A stretch of DNA of 46,461 nt from Bacillota bacterium (GTDB lineage Bacteria; Bacillota; Clostridia; Lachnospirales; Lachnospiraceae). The DNA lies in the NCBI GenBank assembly GCA_023439505.1, contig JAEXNR010000063.1, forward strand, positions 1-46,461. The letters run 5' to 3'. Position 1 is the stretch's first letter, and every line of letters starts with the position of its first letter. Shown in pieces: positions 8,292 to 16,119 of this stretch. The notes beneath the pieces were generated by a model, which worked only from the letters and a program-made list of their open reading frames with translations, did not search any database and was not told where the DNA came from. The position numbers and the translations under genes were made by a program.

Positions 8292-10037
8292 TTACTGTCT
8301 TATCTTCATATGAACTTCACGAAGCTGTTGTTCCGTTACCTCATTTGGCGCTCCGCACATGAGATCCTGAGCCGTTCCACTCATAGGGAACGCTATTACC
8401 TCACGGATATTCTCTTCATTTCTCAGTAACATAATCATACGGTCAACACCGGGTGCCATACCTGCATGAGGCGGCGCACCAAACTGAAACGCATTATAAA
8501 GTGCACCAAATTTATTTCTCAGGGTTTCTTCGTCATACCCTGCAATTTCAAAAGCTTTTACCATAATATCCATATCATGATTTCTTACCGCACCGGAAGA
8601 GAGTTCCACGCCATTACATACAATATCATACTGATAAGCCAGAATATCCAACGGCTCCTTTGTCGTCAGCGCTTCCATACCACCCTGGGGCATGGAAAAT
8701 GGATTGTGGGTAAATCCGATCTTCCCGGTCTCCTCATCCATCTCATACATGGGGAAATCGTTCACGTAACAGAACCGATAGGCATTCTTCTCACAAATCT
8801 CAAGACGTGCACCCAATTCATTTCGAATTTGTCCCGCATACTTATTGGCCATGTCCTTTGCATCTGCGACGAAGAAAATAACATCTCCGGCTTCTAAACC
8901 GGCTAATTTTGTCAGCTCTTCTTTCATATCCTCCGGAATAAATTTATCAATGGGTCCCTTATAGGACATATCTTCTTTTACCTCAAGGTAACCAAGTCCT
9001 CCCATTCCGATGGACTGCGCAAAGCTGAGCATCTTCTCGTGGAAGCCTTTGGACATCTCCGCATGTGCCTTTATCGCTCTTACCGTCTTCTTCAGAAATG
9101 GCTTAAAGGTACATCTTTGGAAGAATTCTGTCACATCAATAATACGAAGGGGATTTCTAAGATCCGGTTTGTCTGTGCCAAATTCCAGCATTGCCTGTTC
9201 ATAGCTTATAATCGGGTAAGGTGCTGCGGTGATCACAGATCCCTGCGGCGCAAATTTTTCAAAAGTTTTTGAAAGCACTTCTTCTCCCACATGGAATACA
9301 TCTTCCTGGGTTGCAAAGCTCATCTCAAAGTCAAGCTGGTAGAATTCCCCCGGAGAACGATCTGCCCGGGCATCCTCATCACGAAAGCAGGGTGCAATCT
9401 GAAAATATTTATCAATTCCGGATACCATCAGTAATTGTTTATATTGCTGAGGTGCCTGCGGAAGTGCATAAAATTTACCTTTATACTTTCTGGACGGTAC
9501 AATGTAATCACGGGCACCCTCCGGAGAAGAGGCACAAAGAATCGGTGTCTGGATATCCACAAATCCCAGCTCCGTCATCTTCTGTCTTAAGAAGGCAATT
9601 ACTTCTGAACGGAACAGGATATTATCTTTTACTTTACGGTTTCTGATATCAAGATAACGGTATTTTAAACGGACATCCTCACGTATCTCTTTTGAAGAAG
9701 AGATCTCAAAAGGCAGATCTCTGTAAACCTTACCAAGTACTGCTACTTTATGTGCCTCCAGCTCAACAGTTCCTGTTGGGATTTTCGGATTATAGGTTTC
9801 CTCGTCACGTCGTTCTATGACACCCTCTATGGAAAGGCACTCCTCTTTTTTAATTCCCTTTAACAAATCTGTATTTCGAAATACCACCTGCATAATACCG
9901 TACATATCACGCAGGTCAATGAAGGATACCCCTCCGTGGTCACGAATATTCTCCACCCAGCCGGCGATTTTTAATTCTGAACCAATATCATTTTCTGTAA
10001 TCTGATTCATGGTTTTACTGCGATACATTGCTGACAT
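8292..10037 (-). CDS. aspS: Aspartyl-tRNA synthetase, first copy (H-type, probably non-discriminating Asp/Asn)
   Basis: A 581-residue bacterial aspartyl-tRNA synthetase with OB-fold (about 10-110), class II motif 2 FRDEDARADRSPGEFYQLD, a GAD insertion and motif 3 GAPPHAGMAPGVDRMIML. In the anticodon domain it reads ENIRDHGGVSFIDLRD: the residue matching E. coli Leu30 is His, and the one matching Lys82 is Glu. A His at this place is known from bacterial AspRS enzymes that charge both tRNA-Asp and tRNA-Asn. With gatCAB directly downstream and an Asn-type T-box upstream, the likely job is to make Asp-tRNA(Asn) as substrate for amidation. The start at 10037 has AAGGAG about eight bases upstream. 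Activity on both tRNAs is inference. Confidence 0.93.
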   Translation of the reverse strand: MSAMYRSKTMNQITENDIGSELKIAGWVENIRDHGGVSFIDLRDMYGIMQVVFRNTDLLKGIKKEECLSIEGVIERRDEETYNPKIPTGTVELEAHKVAVLGKVYRDLPFEISSSKEIREDVRLKYRYLDIRNRKVKDNILFRSEVIAFLRQKMTELGFVDIQTPILCASSPEGARDYIVPSRKYKGKFYALPQAPQQYKQLLMVSGIDKYFQIAPCFRDEDARADRSPGEFYQLDFEMSFATQEDVFHVGEEVLSKTFEKFAPQGSVITAAPYPIISYEQAMLEFGTDKPDLRNPLRIIDVTEFFQRCTFKPFLKKTVRAIKAHAEMSKGFHEKMLSFAQSIGMGGLGYLEVKEDMSYKGPIDKFIPEDMKEELTKLAGLEAGDVIFFVADAKDMANKYAGQIRNELGARLEICEKNAYRFCYVNDFPMYEMDEETGKIGFTHNPFSMPQGGMEALTTKEPLDILAYQYDIVCNGVELSSGAVRNHDMDIMVKAFEIAGYDEETLRNKFGALYNAFQFGAPPHAGMAPGVDRMIMLLRNEENIREVIAFPMSGTAQDLMCGAPNEVTEQQLREVHMKIRQ

Positions 10038-10111
10038 TTATTGTTCTCCTTTTCTTCCCAAATATATTCTCTGTTTTCGTATCACCTTCGAACGATACTT
10101 TTTATAGCAAT

Positions 10112-10157
10112 CAAAAAAGCTGCTCGCCCGAAATAATTATTTCAGGGCGAACAGCTG
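10112..10157 (-). terminator. T-box attenuator terminator
   Basis: A long stem, AGCTGTTCGCCC with GGGCGAGCAGCT, closed by an AT-rich stem-loop and followed by six T residues on the minus strand. It is mutually exclusive with the T-box antiterminator just upstream. Confidence 0.9.
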
Positions 10158-10368
10158 TTACTAGTCCGCGGTACCACCTGATTTACTGTCTGTGCAGTCA
10201 CTCTAGTGTTGCTAATTAACGCTCAGCTCACGACGCACCTACTGATTGGAAAATGTTCAGGTTGCAGCTGATGAAGTGTTATTCACATAAATTCACTTTA
10301 CAGGGTTCTCACTGTCTCCTGCTCACTGGGAACGATAAATTATGCTACTTCTCTTCGTCATCGCTTTG
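10112..10368 (-). promoter_or_regulatory. T-box riboswitch, Asn specifier (AAC), upstream of aspS-gatCAB
   Basis: On the minus strand the canonical T-box sequence AGGTGGTACCGCGG (10166-10179) is followed by an intrinsic terminator. The Stem I base is visible as GATGA (10358-10362) pairing with TCATC (10270-10274), with the conserved GAAGAGAAGTA segment after the 5' arm. The specifier position, just 5' of the closing arm in GAATAACACTTCATC, reads AAC (10278-10280), the Asn codon. No Asp codon (GAC) is placed there. Uncharged tRNA-Asn would therefore favour antitermination and raise expression of aspS and gatCAB. T-box control of such operons by tRNA-Asn is known from Clostridium acetobutylicum. 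Confidence 0.9.
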
Positions 10369-10374
10369 CACAAT

Positions 10375-10404
10375 ATTATATTACAGTCGTTCCCGCTTTG
10401 TCAA
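10375..10404 (-). promoter_or_regulatory. Sigma-A promoter of the aspS-gatCAB operon
   Basis: A perfect TTGACA -35 box (10399-10404) and a perfect TATAAT -10 box (10375-10380) are 18 bases apart on the minus strand. The predicted start near 10368 gives the full T-box leader. Confidence 0.85.
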
Positions 10405-10446
10405 ATTATTTATACCTACAACAGTGGAAAATTTACATTTTTATCA

Positions 10447-12126
10447 CTATTTCACGGATTCTTTGCCGTCATACCCTGTCACAGACCAGATTCCGGTGTT
10501 ATCCTGACGGATCAGACGGTTCAGATAGACATATTTTGCTATGGACTTTTCATTCTTAATTTCTGCGATTGCCTGCGATTTATCCCGGGATAATATGGTA
10601 ATATCGTTATAAGCTACGGGATACTCTCCCGTAATCCCCTCCGGTGAAAGCAGCAGACTTGCGAATACCTGTGTCACAAAGACAGGATCCAGCTTCCAGG
10701 GAGAATGTCCTTCATCCACACTTTTCTGTGCCTCTTGTGTTTCCCCCATATCAACGGGTATTAGAAACTGTGGTGTATTCACTACCGCTCCAACATTCAA
10801 AGGTATGCTTACTTCTCCGCCGGAGAGTGCCCCTGCAAATAGAGACAGGGTCTCCATAGAGACATTTCCGCTAGCTTCATATTCATATCCCTTCTCCTGC
10901 CAGCGGATGGTGGCGATTGCGCCATTTTCTTCGGACTGGCCTTTAAACAGGTTTTCTTCACTCGTATTAGAGATTCTCATCTCGGCCTTCTGATCATTTA
11001 CCATACCAAGTGCCGCATCCGGCTTTGGTTTTAATCCCTCCTCCGCCATCCGTTGCGTTACTATCACTGTCTTATTCTTCTTCGAAGTCTGATAGTATGA
11101 TTTCACAGCAAACTCTTGCGGCAGCACCGAACGGTCGGTGAACAGAAATCCCTGAGGAACCATCTCAAGTACAGCGGGGTAAAATCCGGTCAGACTCTCA
11201 GCTTCTTCACAACTTGCAACAAACTGTTCAGGATTGGTATCAACCTCCTCATATTGATTCGGAAGGTGATAAGCCAGCAGATCCGAGGGAATGACATCCG
11301 TATATTCAATCGAAGTAAATGTGTATTTGTAACCAATTGAATTTTGCATCGCAGACAATTTTTGAAGCGGCAGATCCGTCTCCTGATCCAGCCACAACTG
11401 ATAAGGTTCCCCTGCCTTGGGTATCACCTTAACTAAGGTGGCTTTTCGACCTGCAATCATCTCCTCGCCTGATTTTTCCACTGATAATGCATTCTTAACT
11501 TCTTCCATTTCTTTCTGAAGCTCAAATGTAAAATGATAGGTATCCGGAAATGCCGCAAAAATATAAGTCCTCTTCTCAGATGGTCTCTGCTGCCACTTCT
11601 CTTTTCCATTATTCACCGTAATCTGATCCTTATCATTTCCTGTTAACTCCTTAATGTAATATCTGCCTGTCTGATCGGCCCAGATTTCCCGCTTTCCCTG
11701 AATTGTTTCCTCTCCCAATTCGTTCCTCCGGGTAATCACCAGGGTGGCATGATAAGCACGAAGCCTTGTCATTGCCAAATCCATGGAAGCCACCGTTCTG
11801 GAACTTTGTGAAGCATGATTTGTATTCATGGAGATGATCAGAAAAACAAGTGCCGCTATCACGGCAGCTCCCATAATAACTGTTCTCTTTTTTTTATCCG
11901 CTCTCTCCTTTGCTGCGGAGACCGCCTCTCCCTTTAAGACAGCAGCAATTTCTTCATGGTAATCCTCCTGTGGGAAAACCGGCTCCTTTAATGAACGTAC
12001 CATTCGTACCGTTTGAATCAAATGCTCAAATGATGCAGATTCGCTTCTTTTCTCGTGTTCCTTTGGTATTTTCTCCCGATTTAACTGATCAACGTATTTG
12101 CTTAATTTCTTTTCATAATCTGCCAA
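10447..12126 (-). CDS. Anti-sigma factor with RseB/LolA-like and DUF4367-like extracellular domains
   Basis: A 559-residue single-pass membrane protein coupled to the ECF sigma gene in front of it. Residues 1-80 are a charged cytoplasmic segment, the likely sigma-binding part; a membrane helix spans about 83-99; the rest lies outside. Residues about 110-290 have the repeating beta pattern of LolA/RseB-type domains (MTRLRAYHATLVITRR, QLWLDQETDLPLQK). Residues about 310-465 resemble DUF4367 (GFYPAVLEMVPQGF, IRWQEKGYEYEASG). No zinc HxxxCxxC is seen. The start is TTG, immediately after the sigma stop, with GGGAGGT six bases upstream. By analogy with RseB the outside domain may sense misfolded protein, lipid or wall intermediates; this is inference. 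Confidence 0.75.
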   Translation of the reverse strand: MADYEKKLSKYVDQLNREKIPKEHEKRSESASFEHLIQTVRMVRSLKEPVFPQEDYHEEIAAVLKGEAVSAAKERADKKKRTVIMGAAVIAALVFLIISMNTNHASQSSRTVASMDLAMTRLRAYHATLVITRRNELGEETIQGKREIWADQTGRYYIKELTGNDKDQITVNNGKEKWQQRPSEKRTYIFAAFPDTYHFTFELQKEMEEVKNALSVEKSGEEMIAGRKATLVKVIPKAGEPYQLWLDQETDLPLQKLSAMQNSIGYKYTFTSIEYTDVIPSDLLAYHLPNQYEEVDTNPEQFVASCEEAESLTGFYPAVLEMVPQGFLFTDRSVLPQEFAVKSYYQTSKKNKTVIVTQRMAEEGLKPKPDAALGMVNDQKAEMRISNTSEENLFKGQSEENGAIATIRWQEKGYEYEASGNVSMETLSLFAGALSGGEVSIPLNVGAVVNTPQFLIPVDMGETQEAQKSVDEGHSPWKLDPVFVTQVFASLLLSPEGITGEYPVAYNDITILSRDKSQAIAEIKNEKSIAKYVYLNRLIRQDNTGIWSVTGYDGKESVK

Positions 12127-12669
12127 TTAGAGACCTCCCTTTGCATTCGATTTATTTAAAATCTCTGTCAAGGCTTTTAATGACCTGTATAATAAAACGC
12201 GAATGTCTCCTGCCTTCTTTTTCATGATTTTTGCTGTTTCTTTTGTAGAGTAGCCCTTGATCACTCTAAGAGCAATGACCATCCGCTGCTCCTGTGTCAG
12301 ATATTCCAATGCAGTCTCCACATAGGCGCGGTTATTGGCCTGCTCTGAAAAATCCTCTGTAATCATATCTTCCCAGAGAATTTCCTCCATGGTCACACTC
12401 TTATTTTTCTTTTTAAGTTTCCCTCGATCTCTGATGATATTGAATGCAGCTGCTTTTAATAAGCCGTCATACCCGGACACAGGAGGATGATTTTGTTTCA
12501 GATATGATATCATTGCTGCATAAGCTTTCTGCATAATATCCTCTGCCTCTTCCCGGTTTTGTACTCTATCATAAATATACCGGTATAATTCTTTCCAGGT
12601 ACTATTACAAATCTCCTCTATGTTCTTTTCACTTGATAACACTGGTCCTTTATTTTTCTCGTCATCCAC
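12127..12669 (-). CDS. ECF-type RNA polymerase sigma-70 factor
   Basis: A 180-residue ECF sigma factor. Region 2 is at about residues 20-85 (WKELYRYIYDRVQNREEAEDIMQKAY), and region 4 is at about 118-170 (LEYLTQEQRMVIALRVIKGYSTKETAKIMKKK, split here as two helices of the helix-turn-helix). Start is GTG at 12669, with an AGGGAGGG site about ten bases upstream. It abuts the anti-sigma gene with no spacer. An ECF-type promoter (12718-12744) lies just upstream, so the factor probably drives its own transcription. Its regulon is unknown; the neighbouring PspA operon fits an envelope-stress role, but I found no matching promoter in front of pspA. Confidence 0.9.
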   Translation of the reverse strand: MDDEKNKGPVLSSEKNIEEICNSTWKELYRYIYDRVQNREEAEDIMQKAYAAMISYLKQNHPPVSGYDGLLKAAAFNIIRDRGKLKKKNKSVTMEEILWEDMITEDFSEQANNRAYVETALEYLTQEQRMVIALRVIKGYSTKETAKIMKKKAGDIRVLLYRSLKALTEILNKSNAKGGL

Positions 12670-12717
12670 TTAATCCAATCCCTCCCTTGCCACTACTTTC
12701 CGGCCTATATTAATATA

Positions 12718-12744
12718 GACGAAATAAGGATATAAAACGTTACA
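12718..12744 (-). promoter_or_regulatory. ECF-type, probably autoregulatory promoter
   Basis: On the minus strand TGTAAC (12739-12744), extended to TGTAACGTTTT, is followed after 17 bases by CGTC (12718-12721). This has the shape of SigW-like ECF promoters (TGAAAC, 16-17 bases, CGTA). It lies about 50 bases before the sigma start. The rest of the 193-base gap to the methyltransferase stop shows nothing else. Confidence 0.6.
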
Positions 12745-12862
12745 AAAATAATTGCAACATTCCATATCCTCTTCATTATATTGAAAATTATGAAATTAAA
12801 TGTGTCCAAGAGATTAATTTTTTATTATGAATTTCTTACAAATCATTCTCAACTTGGGAATC

Positions 12863-13729
12863 TTATCTTTCCCATCTTCCAGAAGCACCGCAGGGTAAGA
12901 TAAAACCATTTTCAGCAACCGGCAGTCCGATCTCATCCGCGGTGATTTTACCACCGTACTTTTTACCGATTTCCTGGGAAAGCATATAAGCCAAAACCCC
13001 CGGCTGAAGCCCTGTAGTATAAGAATTAATTAAAAAGAAGAGTGGTTCATCAGAAAGTATCTGGGTGCACAACTGAAGAAAGGGATGAATACTGTCTTCC
13101 ATCTTCCAGATCTCACCCTTGGGACCTCTCCCGTAGGAGGGCGGGTCCATGATAATCGCATCATATTTACTGCCCCGGCGGATTTCCCGTTCCACAAATT
13201 TGACACAGTCATCTACAATATATCGGATGGGAGACTCTGACAGACCGGAAGCCGTCGCGTTCTCCTTCGCCCAGGTCACCATACCCTTGGAAGCATCCAC
13301 ATGGGTAACACTGGCCCCTGCCTTCGCTGCAGCAAGTGTCGCACCTCCGGTATAGGCAAATAAATTCAGCACCTTAATCTGTCGATTAGAAGCAGACCTG
13401 ATCTTGTCGGAAAACCAATCCCAATTAACCGCCTGCTCGGGAAATAATCCGGTATGCTTAAAGCTAAAGGGCTGTAAATGGAAGGTCAGATTCCGATAAT
13501 TGATATCCCATTGCTTCGGAAGATCAAAAAACTCCCATTCCCCGCCCCCTTTGGAGCTTCTGTGGTAATGGGCATTCTTACTCTTCCAGCCTTTGTTCTG
13601 TCTTGGTGTATCCCATATTACCTGCGGATCCGGCCTTACCAATATATAGTTTCCCCATCGTTCCAACTTCTCTCCCTTTGAGGTATCCAGTACTTCATAC
13701 TCTTTCCATGCATCTGCAATCCACATAGT
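12863..13729 (-). CDS. Class I SAM-dependent RNA methyltransferase, RlmI/RlmK-like
   Basis: A 288-residue methyltransferase of the Methyltrans_SAM type related to 23S rRNA m5C methyltransferase RlmI. The SAM-binding motif I is NLFAYTGGATLAAAKAGA near the middle, followed by VTHVDASKGMVTWAKEN and the catalytic DPPSYGRGPKGEIW (motif IV). The N-terminal PUA domain of full RlmI seems absent; the start region MWIADAWKEYEVLDTSKGEKLERWG is typical of the shorter clostridial members. I chose the start at 13729 because this is where family similarity begins; the frame stays open up to 13882 but without a good ribosome binding site. The site at 13729 is weak too (GTGAG). Target RNA is not known. Confidence 0.8.
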   Translation of the reverse strand, partial: TMWIADAWKEYEVLDTSKGEKLERWGNYILVRPDPQVIWDTPRQNKGWKSKNAHYHRSSKGGGEWEFFDLPKQWDINYRNLTFHLQPFSFKHTGLFPEQAVNWDWFSDKIRSASNRQIKVLNLFAYTGGATLAAAKAGASVTHVDASKGMVTWAKENATASGLSESPIRYIVDDCVKFVEREIRRGSKYDAIIMDPPSYGRGPKGEIWKMEDSIHPFLQLCTQILSDEPLFFLINSYTTGLQPGVLAYMLSQEIGKKYGGKITADEIGLPVAENGFILPCGASGRWER

Positions 13730-13917
13730 ATTCTCACTTTCCGATCTTAATCCACATATTATTGAAAACAATCCTCCGGTCCTTGTCAAAAACAGGCGAA
13801 TTATATTTTTCATGTTATTCATTATAAAGCAGGTATTTGCTAAATACAACCGAAAACCATCGTAATCTCTCGTATATTTCATCTGCAGGCTACGGATTGC
13901 TCCTCACATCATAATGA

Positions 13918-14036
13918 GATACAGACCGTATTCCTTTCCTTCCTTCTTAATTATTGTCTTCTTATTATTATCTTATTATTAACATCTTCTATCATTATCT
14001 TCTTATCATCTCTTAATATTCTATCATTGTGCTCTC
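13918..14036. repeat. Low-complexity TCTTATTATTA-rich tract in an intergenic region
   Basis: Between the methyltransferase gene and pspA, bases about 13930-14030 are made of loosely repeated TCTTATTATTA / TTCTTATCATC units, almost purely T, C and A on the plus strand. No gene is seen in 13883-14201 beyond a candidate promoter. Function unknown; slipped-strand variation is possible. Confidence 0.5.
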
Positions 14037-14058
14037 ATGATTCTCAGCATATTTTAAC

Positions 14059-14087
14059 TTGACCTTTCCCGGTATTGAGATTACACT
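14059..14087 (+). promoter_or_regulatory. Candidate sigma-A promoter of the pspA operon
   Basis: TTGACC (14059-14064), 17 bases, TACACT (14082-14087). It stands about 115 bases before pspA. In B. subtilis the matching operon is controlled by SigW; here I do not find a convincing ECF box in front of pspA. Confidence 0.5.
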
Positions 14088-14201
14088 TGGTATTGTAAAC
14101 GATATGAAACCCGTGCTGCAAATAACAAATAACCACTCACTCAAACAATCCGTTGACCAATGCAGCTCATCAAAACTATCATATTATGGAGGGATTCGAA
14201 T

Positions 14202-14876
14202 ATGGGTATATTAACAAGATTTCGTGACATTATGGCAAGCAACATTAATGCACTGTTAGATAAGGCGGAGGATCCGGAAAAGATGATTGAACAGTGCCTT
14301 CGTAACTTAAATTCAGATCTTGGAAAAGTAAAATCAGAGACAGCGGTGATTATGGCAGAAGAGCAAAGATCCAAAAGAGCTCTGGATGATTGCCAGGAAG
14401 AAACGGAAAAGATGCAGACATATGCAGTAAAAGCATTGGAGGCCAACAACGAAAACGATGCCAGAAAATTCCTGGAGCAGAAGGCTTCCTTTCAGGCAAA
14501 ATTACCGGGACTGCAGGATGCCTATAACCTGGCACATACCAATGCCACACACATGCGTGAAATGCATGATAAGCTGGTGGATGACATTAATGAACTGGAA
14601 TCCCGTAAGGATATGATCAAGGGTAAGCTGGCAGTAGCAAAAACCCAGGAGCGGATCAATCGTATGGGATCTTCCGTAAGCAGTGCCAATAATTCTATGG
14701 CAAGCTTTAAGAAATATGAGGAAATGGCAGACAAAGCACTGGATACGGCCAATGCTATGGCAGAATTAAACCACTCCTCCACCGATCAGACCATTGATGA
14801 TCTGACCAGAAAATACGAGACGAATTCCGCCGTAGATGATGAACTGGCTGCATTAAAAGCCAGCTTAAATAAATAA
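14202..14876 (+). CDS. pspA: PspA/IM30 family phage-shock protein
   Basis: PspA-family proteins are ESCRT-III-like, form helical rods or rings on the inner face of the membrane and protect it under stress. The 224-residue product begins MGILTRFRDIMASNINALLDKAEDPEKMI, the amphipathic helix plus first coiled-coil helix that defines the family, and is almost entirely alpha-helical coiled coil to the end. B. subtilis PspA and LiaH have nearly the same length. Start at 14202 follows a GGAGGG site; an upstream in-frame start at 14160 has none. It is the first gene of an operon matching B. subtilis pspA-ydjG-ydjH-ydjI. A stem-loop behind it probably lowers expression of the following genes. Confidence 0.93.
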   Translation: MGILTRFRDIMASNINALLDKAEDPEKMIEQCLRNLNSDLGKVKSETAVIMAEEQRSKRALDDCQEETEKMQTYAVKALEANNENDARKFLEQKASFQAKLPGLQDAYNLAHTNATHMREMHDKLVDDINELESRKDMIKGKLAVAKTQERINRMGSSVSSANNSMASFKKYEEMADKALDTANAMAELNHSSTDQTIDDLTRKYETNSAVDDELAALKASLNK

Positions 14877-14917
14877 TCCTCTTTTCATCTCATTGAAACA
14901 AAGTATGACAGAAAGAA

Positions 14918-14961
14918 ATGTCCGCAAATGCTGAAGCCAAATTCCGGTTTGCGGGCATTTT
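14918..14961 (+). terminator. Stem-loop after pspA, probable partial terminator
   Basis: Arms ATGTCCGCAAA (14918-14928) and TTTGCGGGCAT (14948-14958) pair with one G-U wobble, followed by TTTAG. The short T-run and the closely following ydjG-like gene suggest read-through attenuation, which would keep PspA levels above the others. Confidence 0.6.
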
Positions 14962-14990
14962 AGCGATGTTAATTCAGGAGGTATCTCTTT

Positions 14991-16115
14991 ATGGTAGTAC
15001 ATTATAAGTGTCCCAAATGCGGCGCAGACATGTCCTTCGACAGTAAGACAGGTAATCTGCTATGTCCCAGCTGCGGTCATACACAAAATATTGATGAAAT
15101 GTCGGGGGGTTCCAAATCCGAAGGAACCTATTCCTACGAAATGAACGAAGAAGATGAACGTGAGGCCGCCGCAGGATTTGATCGTGAGTATGAGGATCCT
15201 TCTATGGAAGATGAACCGGTCCATCATAATTCCTTTCAGGAAAGCGAAATCAGGGAATATCACTGTCAAAATTGCGGTGCCATACTGATTACCGATGCAC
15301 AAACCACTGCCACCACCTGCAGTTTCTGCGGTGCCGGTGTTGTCATAGCAGACCGGCTGACGGGAAAGCTGGCTCCCGTTCAGGTAATTCCATTTAAAAT
15401 CAATAAGGAACAGGCGCAGGAGGCCTTTAAGAAATGGTGCAGAAAAGGATTATTAACACCGAAGGATTTTATGAATGCCGACCGGATCAAGAACATTACC
15501 GGGTTATATGTTCCCTTCTGGCTCTATGATGTCAATGGTCGCGGTGAAGCCGAAGCAACCTGCACCAGGGTACATACCTATACCAGAGGAGATTGGATTT
15601 ACACCGAAACCAGATTTTATAATGTATACCGAAAAGTTGACCTGAATTACCTTCGTGTTCCCTGCGATGCCTCCCAGAAAATGAATGACAATATGATGGA
15701 TAAATTGGAGCCGTTTCACTACAATGATTTAAAACGGTTTGAAATGCCATATCTTGCCGGATATATCGCTGAGAAATATGATTACGACGATAATCAGATG
15801 CTTCCGCGCATCAGAGAACGGGTGGGCACCTATGTAGATCAGTATCTCTCCTCCACCATCTCAGGCTATGCTACCGTATCCTATCACCGGAAGGATATCT
15901 TTGTCAAAAGAAAGCGCGCCGACTATACTCTGCTGCCGATTTGGATGGTATGTTATGATTATAAACAGGCAGAACATACCTTTGCCATGAATGGGCAGAC
16001 AGGTAAAATCGTAGGAAAACCTCCCTTAAGTGCGGGAAAAATTGCTGTCTGGTTCTCCGGTATCACCCTGGGTTCCTTCCTGTTAATGCGACTGATTACA
16101 ATATTAGGGGGTTGA
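14991..16115 (+). CDS. ydjG: Zinc-ribbon membrane protein, YdjG-like
   Basis: A 374-residue protein matching B. subtilis YdjG, which partners PspA. Two TFIIB-type zinc ribbons are visible: CPKCG...CPSCG at about residues 8-31 and CQNCG...CSFCG at about 92-118. Between them is an acidic, low-complexity linker. The middle domain (about 125-335) contains the LYVPFWLYDVNGRGEAEA segment common to these proteins. A single membrane helix ends the protein (about 348-370). Databases sometimes mislabel such proteins as PriA-like because of the zinc ribbons. It is read with a GGAGG site 114 bases after pspA, and the next gene starts four bases after its stop. The precise role is not established; a membrane-stress complex with PspA, YdjH and YdjI is likely. 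Confidence 0.85.
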   Translation: MVVHYKCPKCGADMSFDSKTGNLLCPSCGHTQNIDEMSGGSKSEGTYSYEMNEEDEREAAAGFDREYEDPSMEDEPVHHNSFQESEIREYHCQNCGAILITDAQTTATTCSFCGAGVVIADRLTGKLAPVQVIPFKINKEQAQEAFKKWCRKGLLTPKDFMNADRIKNITGLYVPFWLYDVNGRGEAEATCTRVHTYTRGDWIYTETRFYNVYRKVDLNYLRVPCDASQKMNDNMMDKLEPFHYNDLKRFEMPYLAGYIAEKYDYDDNQMLPRIRERVGTYVDQYLSSTISGYATVSYHRKDIFVKRKRADYTLLPIWMVCYDYKQAEHTFAMNGQTGKIVGKPPLSAGKIAVWFSGITLGSFLLMRLITILGG

Positions 16116-16119
16116 TGGT

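Noticed and set aside
14095..14140. TGAAAC near 14104 as a SigW-like promoter for pspA
   Set aside because: No CGTA-like -10 element lies 16-17 bases downstream.
13883..14150. TCTTATTATTA tract as a CRISPR-like or phage attachment repeat
   Set aside because: Units are irregular, without constant spacers or a flanking integrase; it is simple low-complexity DNA.
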